From: Malaya genurostris
Taxonomy: Eukaryota > Arthropoda > Insecta > Diptera > Culicidae
Reading direction: 5' to 3'
DNA: 64,000 nucleotides
NCBI RefSeq assembly: GCF_030247185.1
Contig: NC_080572.1
Location: 92,209,435-92,273,434 of the forward strand
This document shows, piece by piece, positions 32,004 to 43,574 of the stretch (position 1 is its first letter; each line of letters opens with the position of its first letter). The position numbers and the translations under genes were made by a program. The notes under the pieces were generated by a model. The model was not told where the DNA came from. It searched no databases and saw nothing but the letters and a program-made list of their open reading frames with translations.

Positions 32004-33258
32004 TCAAAGTCTTGGCATTACATTCCTTTTGTGGAATTGGGCCTTTCTGTTTCAACAGACTTCGCAGTACTACACGCAAAGACCGAAATCAGCTTTTTGG
32101 CGAAAAAATTAGTTGGTTTGCTGATTTTAGTTAGTTACTTTTTAGGACAACTAAAAATTCTTATATTTGCTAATTCAGATTTGTTATTTTTGAACCCCTT
32201 AATAATGCTAAAAAGTTGGTTGAATTTGCTAATTTTTCAGTTTTAGCGTAATTACAAACGATCTGCTTTGGTTAGGCACTGAATGTAATGAATGGCCAAT
32301 GAAAATGTCTTACCATTTCGGATAGTAGCTCTTTGATTCATGTGTCCTACTCTATTGTTGTAGATGCTGCTTGTAACATCACGGTAAATTTTCCAAATGA
32401 CCGTACAGGAAAGTGTCAGTTTCGATTTGTTTACTTTCTTTTCTGATTATTGAGCGACTAAACGAGTATATTTTCGTTTATTTACATGTACTAAGCGGAA
32501 ACCAAAGCATTCAGATGTCGTCTCATACAAAAAGTTCAGAGATAGAAGTCGGAATGGCAAAGCAAGCATAGAATATGCAATAAACATGTACTTTCTGTAC
32601 TGGTCACAGAAATGATTGTTAGTTGATCTTTTAATAATTCACTGATAGCTGAAAGCACTCCACAAATAAACTTAAACCAAGCAACTTTACAGCAGTTTTA
32701 CATATCGGTCAGTTAGAAATTTCAAAATCAATATAAAATATATCAAAACAATTTCAACAAAACTATCCTGTTTTGTTCTTCAACGAATTGTTTTGCTTTG
32801 ACACTTCTCATAAGTTGTTGACTAATAAACTTGTTAATAAAACCAATTGCATTCTTGTTTTCTTTGTGCCGTCTTTCTGCAGTGATGATGACAGCCAAAC
32901 AGCATCAAACTATTTGATTTTAACAACAAAATTAGTTGACAACGAGAATTTCGTGTGGGATTGAAATGGTGCTGGTTTGTGCCCATGATTTTCTCCATCT
33001 AAATATATTCGCTATAAACAAGAACTTTTTTCAGCAAATTAAATTCTGAATTTTACCCAATTTATTAGTTATTTTGGCAGTTTTGATGTTAAAATCAACT
33101 AATTCAAAAACAGTAATACGAATTAGGCGCAAAGCTAATTTCGGTCGTTCCGTGTATGGATCCTACTGACACTAAGAATCCTTCCAGGTCGGGGCTCGAA
33201 CATACGACAACTGGCTTGTAAGACCAGCGTCCTATGCATTGAACCGCCAACCCGCCCC
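32004..33258 (-). mobile_element. SINE family 2, copy split by a TA element
   Basis: The 3' part lies at about 32,004-32,070 (aagtcttggcattacattcc, gcctttctgtttcaacagac) and the 5' tRNA-like part at 33,155-33,258 (ggatcctactgacactaaga, ccaggtcggggctcgaacat, ccgccaacccgccc). Orientation minus. The intervening 1,082 bp is a separate DNA element. Confidence 0.85.
32073..33154. mobile_element. 1.08-kb non-autonomous TA-target element inside SINE
   Basis: TA at 32,071-32,072 and 33,155-33,156. The termini read cacgcaaagaccgaaatcag and, reverse complemented, cacggaacgaccgaaattag, an inverted repeat of about 28 bp. The interior is rich in aattagttg/aactaatt words like those of the element at 11,554-12,589, which has the same cacgga start, target and size: probably related families. 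No transposase gene. Confidence 0.85.
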
Positions 33259-34308
33259 TTGTTTTACATACTAATGTTTAATTATAATATTTATTTTAAT
33301 TATTAATAAAATATCTACCTACCTATAACTATCCCTAACCTAAAAAGCACAAGTTTTGAATTATTTGTATAACTTATGTACTTCACTAGTGCTTGTCCAA
33401 GGGGGTAGATTAAGAATCATCTTTAAGATCTTACTTTGAATGCGCTGAAGCCTAAGTTTGTGTGTTCGTGCACAGCCCCGCCAAACAGGGACTGCGCATT
33501 CAATTTCAGGGTAGATGATTTGTTTATAGACAGCCATCTGATTCTTCAGGCACAGTTCAGATGTTCTACAAATCAGCGGATACAGAGACCTAATGAATAT
33601 GCTGCATTTTTGAACGATTTTGTCAACATGTGACCTGAATACCAGATGTCTGTCAAAGGTGAGTCCTAGATAGATAACTTCGTCGGACCATTGAATGACC
33701 TCATCACCGAATCGTATTCGGCATTCGTCTGATGGAATAAGTTTTGGAGATATTGAATGTGGAAACAAGATGACCTGAGTTTTTGCTGCATTGATCAGTT
33801 TTCCAGCTTGTAAAATATTCAGTTAGAGCGTCCAGACCTGTCTGTAGTTTATTCTTCAGAGCATTAATGACACGACCTTTGTAAAGAATAGCAGTATCAT
33901 CAGCAAATTGTGACAGAACACCACCACCCAGAAGAGGTGGGATGTCTGATGTAAAAATGTTGTATAGGATAGGATACTTCCTTGGGGTGCACCAGCAGGA
34001 ATAGTAAATCTTTCTGAAAGTGCATTATTCAGAGAAACCTGGAATGCACTATCTGCAAGATAATTTTTGATAATTTTAATAAGATACATCGGAAAATTAT
34101 ACCAATGCAGTTTAAACACCAGGCCATCGTGCCACACATTTTCGAATGCCTTTTCAATATCCAATATTGACATGGCAGCCGTTTTGGACACTGATTTGTT
34201 TTGCAGGATGACGTTCTTAACACCCTGTGAGTAGGTGGATGGTGGATCTTCCTTTCCGGAACCCTAACTGTTCTTCCAGTAATATATCCAGTTCATCTGC
34301 GGAGGAAT
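33259..34308 (-). pseudogene. Juan-like (Jockey clade) reverse transcriptase relic
   Basis: Reverse transcriptase of a non-LTR retrotransposon, 5' truncated. In order on the minus strand: EEQLGFRKGRSTIHLL (about 34,235-34,280), a frameshift, SILDIEKAFENVWHDGL, PAGAPQGSILS, the catalytic FADD (33,896-33,907; FADDTAIL), more frame damage, then VIYLGLTFDRHLVF, LCLKNQMAVYKQIIYPEI, LQRIQSKILKMILNLPPW and the carboxyl end at 33,361. The order and post-RT region match the better preserved insertion at 59.5-62.1 kb but clearly diverge from it. No poly(A) or target duplication found. Confidence 0.88.
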
Positions 34309-34512
34309 GAATGCCCGGGTTGGCGGTTCAATGCATAGGACGCTGGTCATACAAGCCAGTTGTCGTATGTTCGAGCCCCGACCTGGAAGGATTCTTAGTG
34401 TCAGTAGGATCCATAGTACTAGTCATGCAATGATTCTGTACACTAAGAATCGGCTGCAAAGTCTGTTCAAACAGAAAGGTCAAAGGAATGAAATGCCAAG
34501 ACTTTGCTTTTT
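34309..34512 (+). mobile_element. SINE family 2, full copy
   Basis: Starts gcccgggttggcggttcaat, continues with a tRNA-like body (cataggacgctggtcatacaagcc), B-box-like tatgttcgagccccgacct, ggattcttagtgtcagtagg, and ends gaatgaaatgccaagacttt. In the copy at 45.6 kb the region corresponds to an anticodon arm with loop cttacaa. Target duplication not resolved here. Confidence 0.82.
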
Positions 34513-34699
34513 CATCTGCGAAAGCAAGAATTCGCCTTTGTATTGACTAAAGCAGAAATGTATTCGGGCATATATTAATAGATTCCCTTTTACGCTATAG
34601 TTCATGCTTCGCAAATCGGACGAGAGGATGACATCATGCACGCGCTGCTTCTGTTATTGGCTCGTGAAAACATAGGTCAATTCAACATTTTTTTCAATG

Positions 34700-35650
34700 G
34701 TATGCAATCATGAAAAATTGCTCTATTTCATTAAACTAAAGTGATAGCAGCATTCTGCAAATTTGTTTGAAAAGGCTTTCTGAACAACTTTGCCGGAGTA
34801 ACTTAACCCCTATGTTGCCCCTGAGCTCAAATAAAATTTCTATCTCGCTCACATAAATCAAATTTTCTAAAAGGTGGCGTTTAACTTTACTGAAGATACT
34901 GTCCCTCAAAAACTACGTTTTGAGTTATCAATTAAGAGCGTGAAATTGATGAGTTTGATGAGTAGATGTCGGAAAATGATGCTTGAGGTGGTTCTGAATT
35001 CAAAGATGGCGACTTCCGGTTTAACCTTATTTACTCAATAAATTGAGAATTAAATTAAATCATATTTGTAGAATATAGCCAATATAATTTTACATTACAT
35101 AAAACATTGGACGAATTACAATAAAATTTTTATTCATCTAGTTACTATTGACACTTCCGTTTTCATGAAATTGCACAGGTTGTGGCACACACAGGCTCAC
35201 TTTTGACAAGCAGCTGGAGTAAAGAGTGTAACATTTGGACTCCCAGTATATCACGTGATTTTTAGAGGCACAACATAGTTTGTTGTAAGCGACTCTTCCC
35301 ACTTCGAAAATACTAACACTATACAGGATACGATCAGCCATCCAGTAATATTCAAACATTATTTTCTACGCAATATGCACTAAACCAGCTCTGAAAACAC
35401 CCATATTGCAAGGGTTTTCAAGGAATACAAAAAAACCGGAAGTCGCCATCTTAGAATTCAGAACCAACTTAAACATCGTTTTCCAACATCTACTATTCAA
35501 TTCCGTTCCGAAAATACCCATATTGTAAGGATTTTCAAGAAATATCAATAAACCGGAAGTCTCCATCTTGGAATTCAGAACAACCTCCAATCATCGTTTT
35601 ACGACATCGAAAAGTTTACGTTATTTGGAATATTCAACGTAAAAAAAGAT
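34700..35650. repeat. Repeat X with internal 117-bp tandem repeat
   Basis: Shares blocks with 55,170-55,270 and 56,935-57,530: aaaaattgctctatttca, cccctatgttgcccctgagc, gagttatcaattaagagcgtga, and aaccggaagtcgccat. The block at about 35,380-35,605 is a two-unit tandem repeat (cccatattgcaagg at 35,399 and cccatattgtaagg at 35,516), and an inverted piece occurs at 34,982-35,022. No coding function. Confidence 0.65.
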
Positions 35651-35734
35651 TACGTTATTTGGGATTTTTGTCGTAAAAAGAGTTACATAAAAAGAGGTAA
35701 CATAAAAAAAGTTTACGTAAACGGAGGTTTCGGT

Positions 35735-35860
35735 GTATAAGCCGCTGGTTCAACAGACCAGATGTCGTATGTTCGTGTTCTGACTTGGAAGGATGCTTAG
35801 TGTCAGTAGGATTGTAGTGCCTGAAATGACCAATTAAATGGTGCATACCAGACTGAGAGG
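35735..35860 (+). mobile_element. SINE family 2, degraded copy
   Basis: ccgctggttcaacagaccag, gtcgtatgttcgtgttctga and atgcttagtgtcagtaggat match the family-2 body with many substitutions. An old copy. Confidence 0.65.
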
Positions 35861-36134
35861 AGGAACTCTTTCTCAATGCTAAATTGAGAGCGCGTTCGAT
35901 TTGTGCGAATAAAGCGTTCGACAACGATGAGCAGGCTCATTCGTATTTTGTATCTCTAAACTTGCGTGTTTATTAGTGATCCGAAAACCTTTTTAAAGTT
36001 TTATAGATATATAAAAGTGCCCAGTATGTTAGATTCTAGAAACTGCTTACTTTGTACATCTGAATATGGAATAAATGTTGCAACTTTAATTTTAACTTTA
36101 AATATAGTTCCTTTTTGAGAGCAAAAAACCAAAA

Positions 36135-36270
36135 GGATACGGGTATAGCGTGATGAGCTAGTCGATACCTGGCATGTAGCCCACCTGGGTTCGATTACCA
36201 ACCCCGAACATAGGTTCAGAAAGTTTTTCTGGTCCGAAGATGCGAACGATCTTAAAGTTACAACCATCAC
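36135..36270 (+). mobile_element. Feilai-like SINE (copy 2), degraded
   Basis: acgggtatagcgtgatgagc, cccacctgggttcgattacc (B box) and ggttcagaaagtttttctgg follow the Feilai-like order; the 3' end fades at about 36,270. Target duplication not seen. Confidence 0.78.
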
Positions 36271-36429
36271 AACTGAAGCAAATGGTAAAATGAAACTTGC
36301 ACTTTTCAACGGTAGAAAATATCATAGTTAGTTCTTTGAGATAAGTTTACTGTTTCTAACAAGAACCGATTGATTAAAATCATTTCGATGTTTCACAATA
36401 TCAATACAACTTTCTTCGAATGTGCATTC

Positions 36430-36615
36430 CTGCATTGGTTTCTGAATCTGGATTTTTATATTGAATACCAAACCTGGAACTGAATTCTTATTTCTAGAAC
36501 TGAATTCTGAATCTTGATTGTAGTGCTGAATTCTGGTCCTGAAACTGATGTCTGAACATGGATTCTGGGACTGGAACTGAACTCTGGAACTGGAAATGAG
36601 TTCTGTACCTAGACC
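36430..36615 (+). repeat. Degenerate minisatellite, about 12-bp unit
   Basis: Many imperfect repeats on the theme gaattctgg(a/t)(a/c)ctg. Same motif family as the long array at 43,575-44,480. Confidence 0.8.
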
Positions 36616-36929
36616 GACAGAAATGAGAGGCTAATGGTACACAGACTAAACGTCAGTCAACTGCGTCGGCCAGAATGAATGGAACGTGTCAAATGTCTAC
36701 TCTTAATATCTGAACAGGATATAATGCGGGAATGAAAAGTCACTCACTGTATCAAAATAGTCGTCCAAAAGTACGAGAAAGATAAACACATGAGTTTTCC
36801 TCTTTTATGCTTCTTGATAACAACATTTTAAGAAAGCTTTGATTTTACGTTAATTCCGACGATACGGAGCATAAACTTTTTGGCGTCTAAATGATCATTT
36901 TTGAAATGTTTAGCTATTGTTGGCTAGCT

Positions 36930-37800
36930 ATCGCATCTTCTTGCTCTTCAATAGATTCAGCTTAGACTTCTAGGCGATCGATTTTGACATAACTGGTCTA
37001 ATTGGCGTGCAATTTGCTGGGCTCCTTTCAATTGTAACGAAAGTAACATTTTTGCTGGTATACCATTGAACCGTTGATTTAAAATAATTGCAAGTACCAA
37101 GATCACACTACAGAAGACAGTAGGATCAGTGTGGCTTCGAATCATGAACAGAAATCATTTTTGTAAATATTCCTTGATGTATGCTTCGCTGTTCATCGAA
37201 GTGGTTGTGATGAATGGTTGCCATTCGCAGTCACAAATAGCTTGCCTGACCATAGCTTTCTAACCAAGTTTTTCGCCATGAATCGATGTATCGGACTGGT
37301 TCAATGCTTGTCCTCCTCGCTCCGTACAAAACTTAAGCTCCGGCAAAGATTTGTAATCGATGTTAGCATAGATTTCCTCGACCACAGTTACACAGCTTGA
37401 GTTTCCAGTTAGCATAGCATAGTTCAAATTTCAATTATTGGGTCTTGTCAATGCTTGTTCGGGCATCGTGTTGGCCGCTTCTTGATTTTTCATTGGTTCG
37501 AAAATTCCAACTTTATTGGCCACATCCCGCTTTGGAACCTCCATTTTGTGCTCGGACAGGCATAGTTTATGTTTATCCAAACGAGGACATGTTTTCACAG
37601 GACATGTTTTCAACCCGTTTTCGGATTATCCCCAAAGCATTCTGATAGCTCGTCGCACGACACACTTACTCCTTCCATTTTTCTTATCTTTATCAATAAC
37701 AGTCCGTGTTCTGTTGAGCCTTTGTTCACAATATTTATACATTGTTAGGACTGACAGTACTCCTACGCATTTTGAAACAAACTGACGGTAACGAATAGAT
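36930..37800 (-). pseudogene. DD37E transposase relic, heavily decayed
   Basis: Minus-strand pieces in different frames: KMEVPKRDVANKVG (about 37,535, HTH-linker region), EEIYANIDYKSLPELKF (about 37,350; the expected first catalytic Asp is lost), GKKAMVRQAICDCEWQPFIT, EAYIKEYLQK, RSHTDPTVF, then DLGTCNYFKSTVQWYTSKNV and PANCTPIRPVM. The Asp of DLGTCNY and the residue after PIRPV are exactly 37 apart, but that residue is Met instead of Glu. This is the same family architecture as the 10.3-kb element. Termini were not recognised. Long dead. Confidence 0.8.
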
Positions 37801-37949
37801 AGTTATAGGGCAAATTTTAAAAAAACAGGACTCATTTGTACGAAATGATAGATTCTCAAATGTTGCGAAACGGCATCGGTTTTTGACTGCGTCCATACCT
37901 TCTGGAATAGTGTTTACTATTACAATAATTAGTTCACTATGTACATTAC

Positions 37950-39540
37950 GATACATTTTCAACTAAAGACACAACTTCATGGCTTCAGTTTTCACCAAAT
38001 TACAAAAGTAATGAAAATGATCAATTTCGTTAAGAAAATGTCTAAAGTAAATAGTCAGCATCTATTTCACTTCTACAACAAACAAAAGCCGTTGATCGTC
38101 ATCATCGTGCCGAAATCTTCCGGGGCTTCCATTTGTACCACCGACCATGCGATGCGATTTCAATTATGACCATAATACCCACTTCTAAAATTCAATTTCG
38201 GAACAAGGAAAAATCAGTATTCAATCCACCACTCGATTGAACATACTTATTTTACACACCACAAAAGTTACTCCCATCGGTCCGGTCTCAGTGCAAACCA
38301 AAATCCTCCCTCTCTTGAAGGCGGATTTTCAGTCGTGCCAATTCAATAAACATAAAATTCCCAACTCAGAACCAAAATGTACCCCTCATTGAATACCAAT
38401 GAGAAAGGGTTTCACAGAAAATTAAGTATCCCGTTTCATTCACACCACCGATGGCAGTGACGCAGGAAAGGTTCGATTCCGCCACAGTAGATTCACAATA
38501 GCCCCATAATGATGAAATCCGACTTATCGAGTTGTTTATTCAATTGCTGGAAGAAGTGATTCCCGCTGAATGAACGAATCTGCTCAAACCCCCCGGACTG
38601 TGTGTCTAACATCGAGGAATTGAGAAATCAAAACACGGAAAGCTTCCCGATGGTGTTCCTACCCATTCCAAATCAAATCGCACTTTAGCTGAATGGTGCG
38701 ATTTCCAAACCAGATGCTCGTCAATTAAATCCTCAACGGTCAATAATCATCGCCCAACCATTCGACGCAGCGTTGGTCCGATTAAGCTATTCTGATTTCG
38801 ACTTATCTCCCACACTCCATCGTTCGTAGCCCAATCGACACACACTGCAACATGCTTCCAATGATCCGCGAAGCCAAATCGCTAACAGCGTATTATTTAT
38901 TTATACAAATTCTCTTCACACATTTAATTCAAATTATTTTGGAATATTTTCAGATTAAAACACTTTGCGTCGTTGTCGGGGTTCGTTGTTGGTCTCGTTT
39001 TCATCGGCTTATCAGCAATTCGAACCATGTCTCTAAAGTTTTCACACCTCCCGCGCAAAAGATTCAAATGAGTGATGAAATAGTGCGATTGGTTTGCTGC
39101 ACACATTCGGAGGTCACTGGTTAATTACCATATCGAGCTGATCGTGTTCCGGCACTAGTACGATTACTCACTTCCATTCACTATCGAAAAACAATGGACT
39201 GTCGGGACCATCATTTTGGGTTGCGGTTTGCGGGGAACCGTTGTTGTAGCCATCGGGCTTCAATCAATCGTTCAATGTGTGTTTAGTTTCAATAATCCTG
39301 ATTGGACGTCAGTCAGTAGGCGGATGGTGACAGACTTTAGTTTGGCAATCAGAGTAAAGGTAACGCCCCCACAACGACCAAGTCCAACGTTTGATTAACG
39401 TAGACTTATCGTCAACAACTCATTTGGAAATTGGATTATGGAAAACGGTTTCATTAGGGACTCGCGGTTTTTTATTCGATGGTTATGGCTTGCCGGCCAC
39501 CGCTTTAGCGGCCTGAAAAGAAATTTTAGCTTGTAGTAGT
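37950..39540. other. Single-copy island
   Basis: About 1.6 kb with no repeats shared within the window and balanced composition (gtgccgaaatcttccggggc, gcgacgcag-like GC-richer words). Frames are short; no domain, splice or RNA signature that I can support. Candidate conserved host noncoding DNA. Confidence 0.4.
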
Positions 39541-39683
39541 GGGATATATCATGCATTGTCGAAGCGTTTTGCCTTTCTCCCTTATAGAAAGGTTATGCAA
39601 TCACTGTGAAAACCGACTTTTGAACCGAGGCCCGGATGGCCGAGTGTCATATACCATTCGACTTAGTGCGTCGAGATCACAAA

Positions 39684-39684
<1 letters not shown>

Positions 39685-39778
<94 letters not shown>
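39685..39778. repeat. (TG)47 microsatellite
   Basis: 94 uninterrupted bases of TG at the position where other family-A copies have only a short GT-rich run, so it expanded within the repeat. Confidence 0.97.
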
Positions 39779-39779
<1 letters not shown>

Positions 39780-40608
39780 CAAATAATGTCACTCAATTTT
39801 CACAGAGATGGCTGAACCGATTTTTACAAACTTGGATTCAAATGGAAGGTCTTAAGGTCCCACACAAAGTTCCTGAAATTCATTAGAATGCGACTTCCGG
39901 TTCCGGAATTACAGGGTGATATGCACCGAAAAAAGGAAAAAAATAGTCACACACATTTCTCAAAGATGGCAGAACCGATTTTCACAAACTTAGATTCAAA
40001 TGAAAGGTTTTATGATATTATACAATTTTTCTGAGTTTCATTTGGATCCAACTTCCGGTTCCGGAATTACAAGGAAATATGTGAAAATTTATGAAAAAAT
40101 ATCGAATAAATTTTCTCGGAAATTTCTAAACCGATTTTCACAAACTAAGAAACAAATAAAAGGTTTTGAAATTCTTTTAAAAGTCACCGAGAAGTTTATC
40201 CAGATCCGACTTCCGGTTCCGGTATTACAGTGCGATTAGTGAAAATTTTCAATTTCATGAGTATTTTATCACAATCAATGGCGAAACGAGTTGCACATTT
40301 TTATAAAACTTACTGCTAAATTGATCTAGTTGACGGATCTTATTAGTTAGTGAATATATAAAACTATTTTGAAACTACTAGTCCCGGTTTCCGCTTCCGA
40401 AAGCACCGATGACAGTGCAGAAAATCTCCATAAACGGAAATCCCGTCGATTTCTCGGCAACGGTTAAGCCGTTTTTCACGAATTCAAATTCAAATTAAAG
40501 CTCTCGTTGTCTTTAAACATACTGTGCGATTTCATCCTGATCCGACTTCCGGTTTCGAAGTTATAGGGCGAGGAGTGTCATAAAATTTAAATTCAAAATG
40601 ATGATGCA

Positions 40609-40760
40609 GGGGAACGGGTATAGCGTGATGGGTAAGTCGAAGCCTTTCACGCCGCCCACCTGGGTTCGATTCACAACCCCGCGCACATAGGGTCAGAAAA
40701 CTTTTTTGGTCCGAAGAGGTGAATGACAACAATGTTAAAACCTCTATAATCGAAAAAAAA
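40609..40760 (+). mobile_element. Feilai-like SINE (copy 3)
   Basis: ggggaacgggtatagcgtga, cacctgggttcgattcacaa, gcgcacatagggtcagaaaa and a tail of nine A. Near-perfect target duplication atgatgatgca / atgacgatgca. The same insertion at the same place is present in the other arm of the inverted duplication. Confidence 0.9.
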
Positions 40761-41192
40761 ATGACGATGCAAAACTGATACGCGACGGTACGTGCGGCTT
40801 TGCTCCATTCACAGCGTGCTTTGTTCAATTTCGTATAGCGTGATTGGTTGCCACATTAAAATTTATATTTTTCAGCTGAAAAATATATAAATTTCTAATC
40901 CTTTTATTCAATTTGTACCTGCTTGTTAGTGTTATTACAATATCATGATAACGATGCTTTTCAATAAAAGTGCACTTATTGACTTTCTCATATAGAAAGT
41001 TTATACAATATGTTCTATATAATTCGACACAGTTAATCGAGCTGAGCAATGTATGTGTCTGTGTGTGAGTATGTGTCAAATAATGTCACTCATAAAAAAA
41101 TCTCGTAGTCCTGTAGGTTGCAATTGAATTTCACACCGTCATTTAGAGCGTTGAAGGATATTTGACTTAAAACTGATTCAATTCGTAGGCTA

Positions 41193-41463
41193 CACAGAAA
41201 TAAATAATGAAATGTACACGACATGTAAATCAATAATAACATGTAATTGACATGGGTTGAATCGAGATTTTGATTGAAAACCTTCATCGATGCAAAACTA
41301 AATTGAATTTTCAATGAATATAAATGTATCTTTCAATTAACGCTTAGTTTGCAATTAAATTCTATTGAAACCTACAAAATTGTAAAGTAACTTTATGTTT
41401 AATTACCTGCTCTAAATATGTGCATGAAAATAGATGTAAATTCACAAAATATTTTTATCTGTG
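41193..41463. mobile_element. 271-bp MITE, TA target site (copy 2)
   Basis: TA at 41,191-41,192 and 41,464-41,465. Ends cacagaaataaataatg and ttttatctgtg form a short inverted repeat. The corresponding place in the inverted arm (about 55,735-55,755, aagtaactaatagaatcagt) lacks it: an empty site. Confidence 0.88.
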
Positions 41464-41892
41464 TATATTAGTTACTTACTAAACGAACCGACTTTGGTTA
41501 TACTGGTTCCAAGTTCCTAGTTCCAGAAGTACCAGAAGTAGTGGTCAAAAAGTTTAAAACGAGACTTACTCAATTTTCTCAGAGATGATTTGATCGATTT
41601 ACACAACAGGAAATAAAAGTTCTCGCAGTCTCATAGGTTGCTGTTTAATTTCATCCCGGTCCGAAGAGTGTTTAATCATTTAGTGCGACGATGCAAAATA
41701 AAGAAAAATTCTCATCAATTCGACACAACTGTCTAGAATTTGGAAAGGTTATGCTGGTTTATACCCAAAGAAAGTTTCTTATTTTATTAAAGATTGAAGA
41801 AAAATTTCTTCACAAAATCTTCTGGTGATATTTTTGAAAATATAAGTAATATGAGAAAGGCATCATTACACCACTAGGTGGATTAAAACAGT

Positions 41893-43165
41893 TTTTTATA
41901 TCTTTCAGTCATTTATGTGAGTTTTTATAGGAAGCTGCTTGGGAAGTGTCAAAGTCAAGGAGATGATATTTACATTATCGTGGAGCGTCCTTACTATTTG
42001 CTTACTATTTCACTCCCAGTGCCTCTACAAGCTGTCATTGCGTTTGCATGTCATCTTCATTCAACTTTCAACATTCAACATAACATAGTACTGATTGAAG
42101 GTATAGTCGAACAATGCTTAAGTTTTACCTCTCCAAATTTTATTTACTTAAACAAACTGTTTTCCAGATTTTACGCGTTGAAATATGTATATCTCGATAA
42201 AATTTTACGGTTTCTAAAGAGCTAATAAGTTTTTGTCAGGCCTTTCAAATGTTGTAGTCTAAGAAATAACCTTTCTAAATGTGAGATTTCATCGAGTGAA
42301 ACTGGAAAAGGTTCAATTTCTCTCCAGGTTTAACCTTTCGCCATTATTTATTACAAAATTAAACCAAGCGTTCTTCGATTTTTATAATATTCAAAAATTT
42401 AGATTTTTTCGTAAAAGGAAATTAGAGCCCGGTGTATTAAGTTCTGGTCAGTAACAATTTTTTCATAAATTATTTTTTGTACTTAATCTTGAGAACCTAT
42501 TAGGCTTGCTAGACTTGGTAGCCATTGTCAAAAATTACTTTTCTGAGATAGCGGTTAGATACCATGGAAAGTAGTATCGCGTAGTATCGATACTTTCATT
42601 GTCAACACTAGAGTACCTGTAAGTAGAGTGATGACAGCTTTCCGTTTGGAAGAAACAGTTTTTGTCAGTTTCGTTCCATACAGAGAAAACGACTTATGTA
42701 ATCTAACATAAAACTTAAGAAGTTGCCAACATTTCGGATTACATGTTTAAAATTGTTGCCAACATTACGGATGAGATGTTGTCACTCTATTTACAGGCAC
42801 ACTAGGCCAGTGGTTCACAGACTTTTCTGGTCGAATGTCGATTTTCAATATATTACTCGTTCTACTGCCCACCAAATAGAAAAAAAATTAAAATTCTTCG
42901 GCAACCGAATCATCAGGATACAGCTAACTCAAGATTGAAATATAAAATAGATAGGAATGGCACAGAAAATAATTTTCTTCCCAATCCCAACGCGGTGGAA
43001 ATTTATTGTCAATCCAAGATCCTATCGATCAAACATTGGGTAAGCAAAATAGAAGTCAATACAGATACAACGAAATCTAACATACGATTGCTCAACCGGT
43101 GAATTAAAGAGAGATCGTCTGGTAGGGGAAATGTGCAATATTTTTTTTTTGTGCGAAATTCTACC
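41893..43165. other. Unassigned AT-rich sequence
   Basis: No repeat shared in the window and no gene established. The open frame at 41,917-42,225 (102 codons) has no features that I can support. Confidence 0.35.
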
Positions 43166-43335
43166 GCAGGGGATCACCTACAATGTGAACCACACCGGCC
43201 GTGCACAGTCAGATCAAATACCAAGTTTCTTTTCTACCGGGAAGTCTTCTGAGTTATGTATAATCACGTCCGCAGTAGTTTAGTTGGCAGAACGTTTCGA
43301 TTTGTAGCTGTCTCTGAGAGCATGTGACGTCGACA
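43166..43335 (+). repeat. tRNA-like repeat T, copy 1
   Basis: Matches the reverse complement of about 47,870-48,045: gtgcacagtcagatcaaata, gaagtcttctgagtt, cgtccgcagtagtttagttg, gcagaacg, agctgtctctgag. The central words resemble the acceptor/D-arm start of a tRNA (A-box-like tagtttagttgg). Diverged and lacking a B box here. Confidence 0.65.
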
Positions 43336-43574
43336 TTTTCATTTTATCAGTCATAATTTCAGTCTGTCTTTTAGGGTTTTGGTTTTACTTGTGTAAGAGA
43401 CAAAAACGAAAACATTTAAACTCAAACACGTTCCACGGAGAAAATAAAGACAAAAATTAAGTATTGGGGATGATGTCGTGAATGATTGTGTGTGTGTGTT
43501 ACTTTTGTTAGAATTCGGTTCTATGAATGTTAGGAAAAAACTCGCAACTCCCCTCATTCAATCATGATTAAGCG

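Larger units (their letters stand above)
39566..41892 (+). repeat. Composite family-A repeat, arm 1 of a large inverted duplication
   Basis: Begins gttttgcctttctcccttat and ends ggcatcattacaccactagg tggattaaaa. From about 40,016 on, the sequence is matched in reverse complement by 55,283-56,935. It carries a (TG)47 tract, several gacttccggttccgg modules, a Feilai-like SINE and a 271-bp MITE. A short frame within the arm (...SRYKLNKRIRNLY...) is similar in both arms but is not a recognised protein. Confidence 0.85.

Noticed and set aside
39539..39886. 115-codon frame with a long Cys-Val run, and its His-Thr complement
   Set aside because: Translation of (TG)47 inside a family-A repeat.
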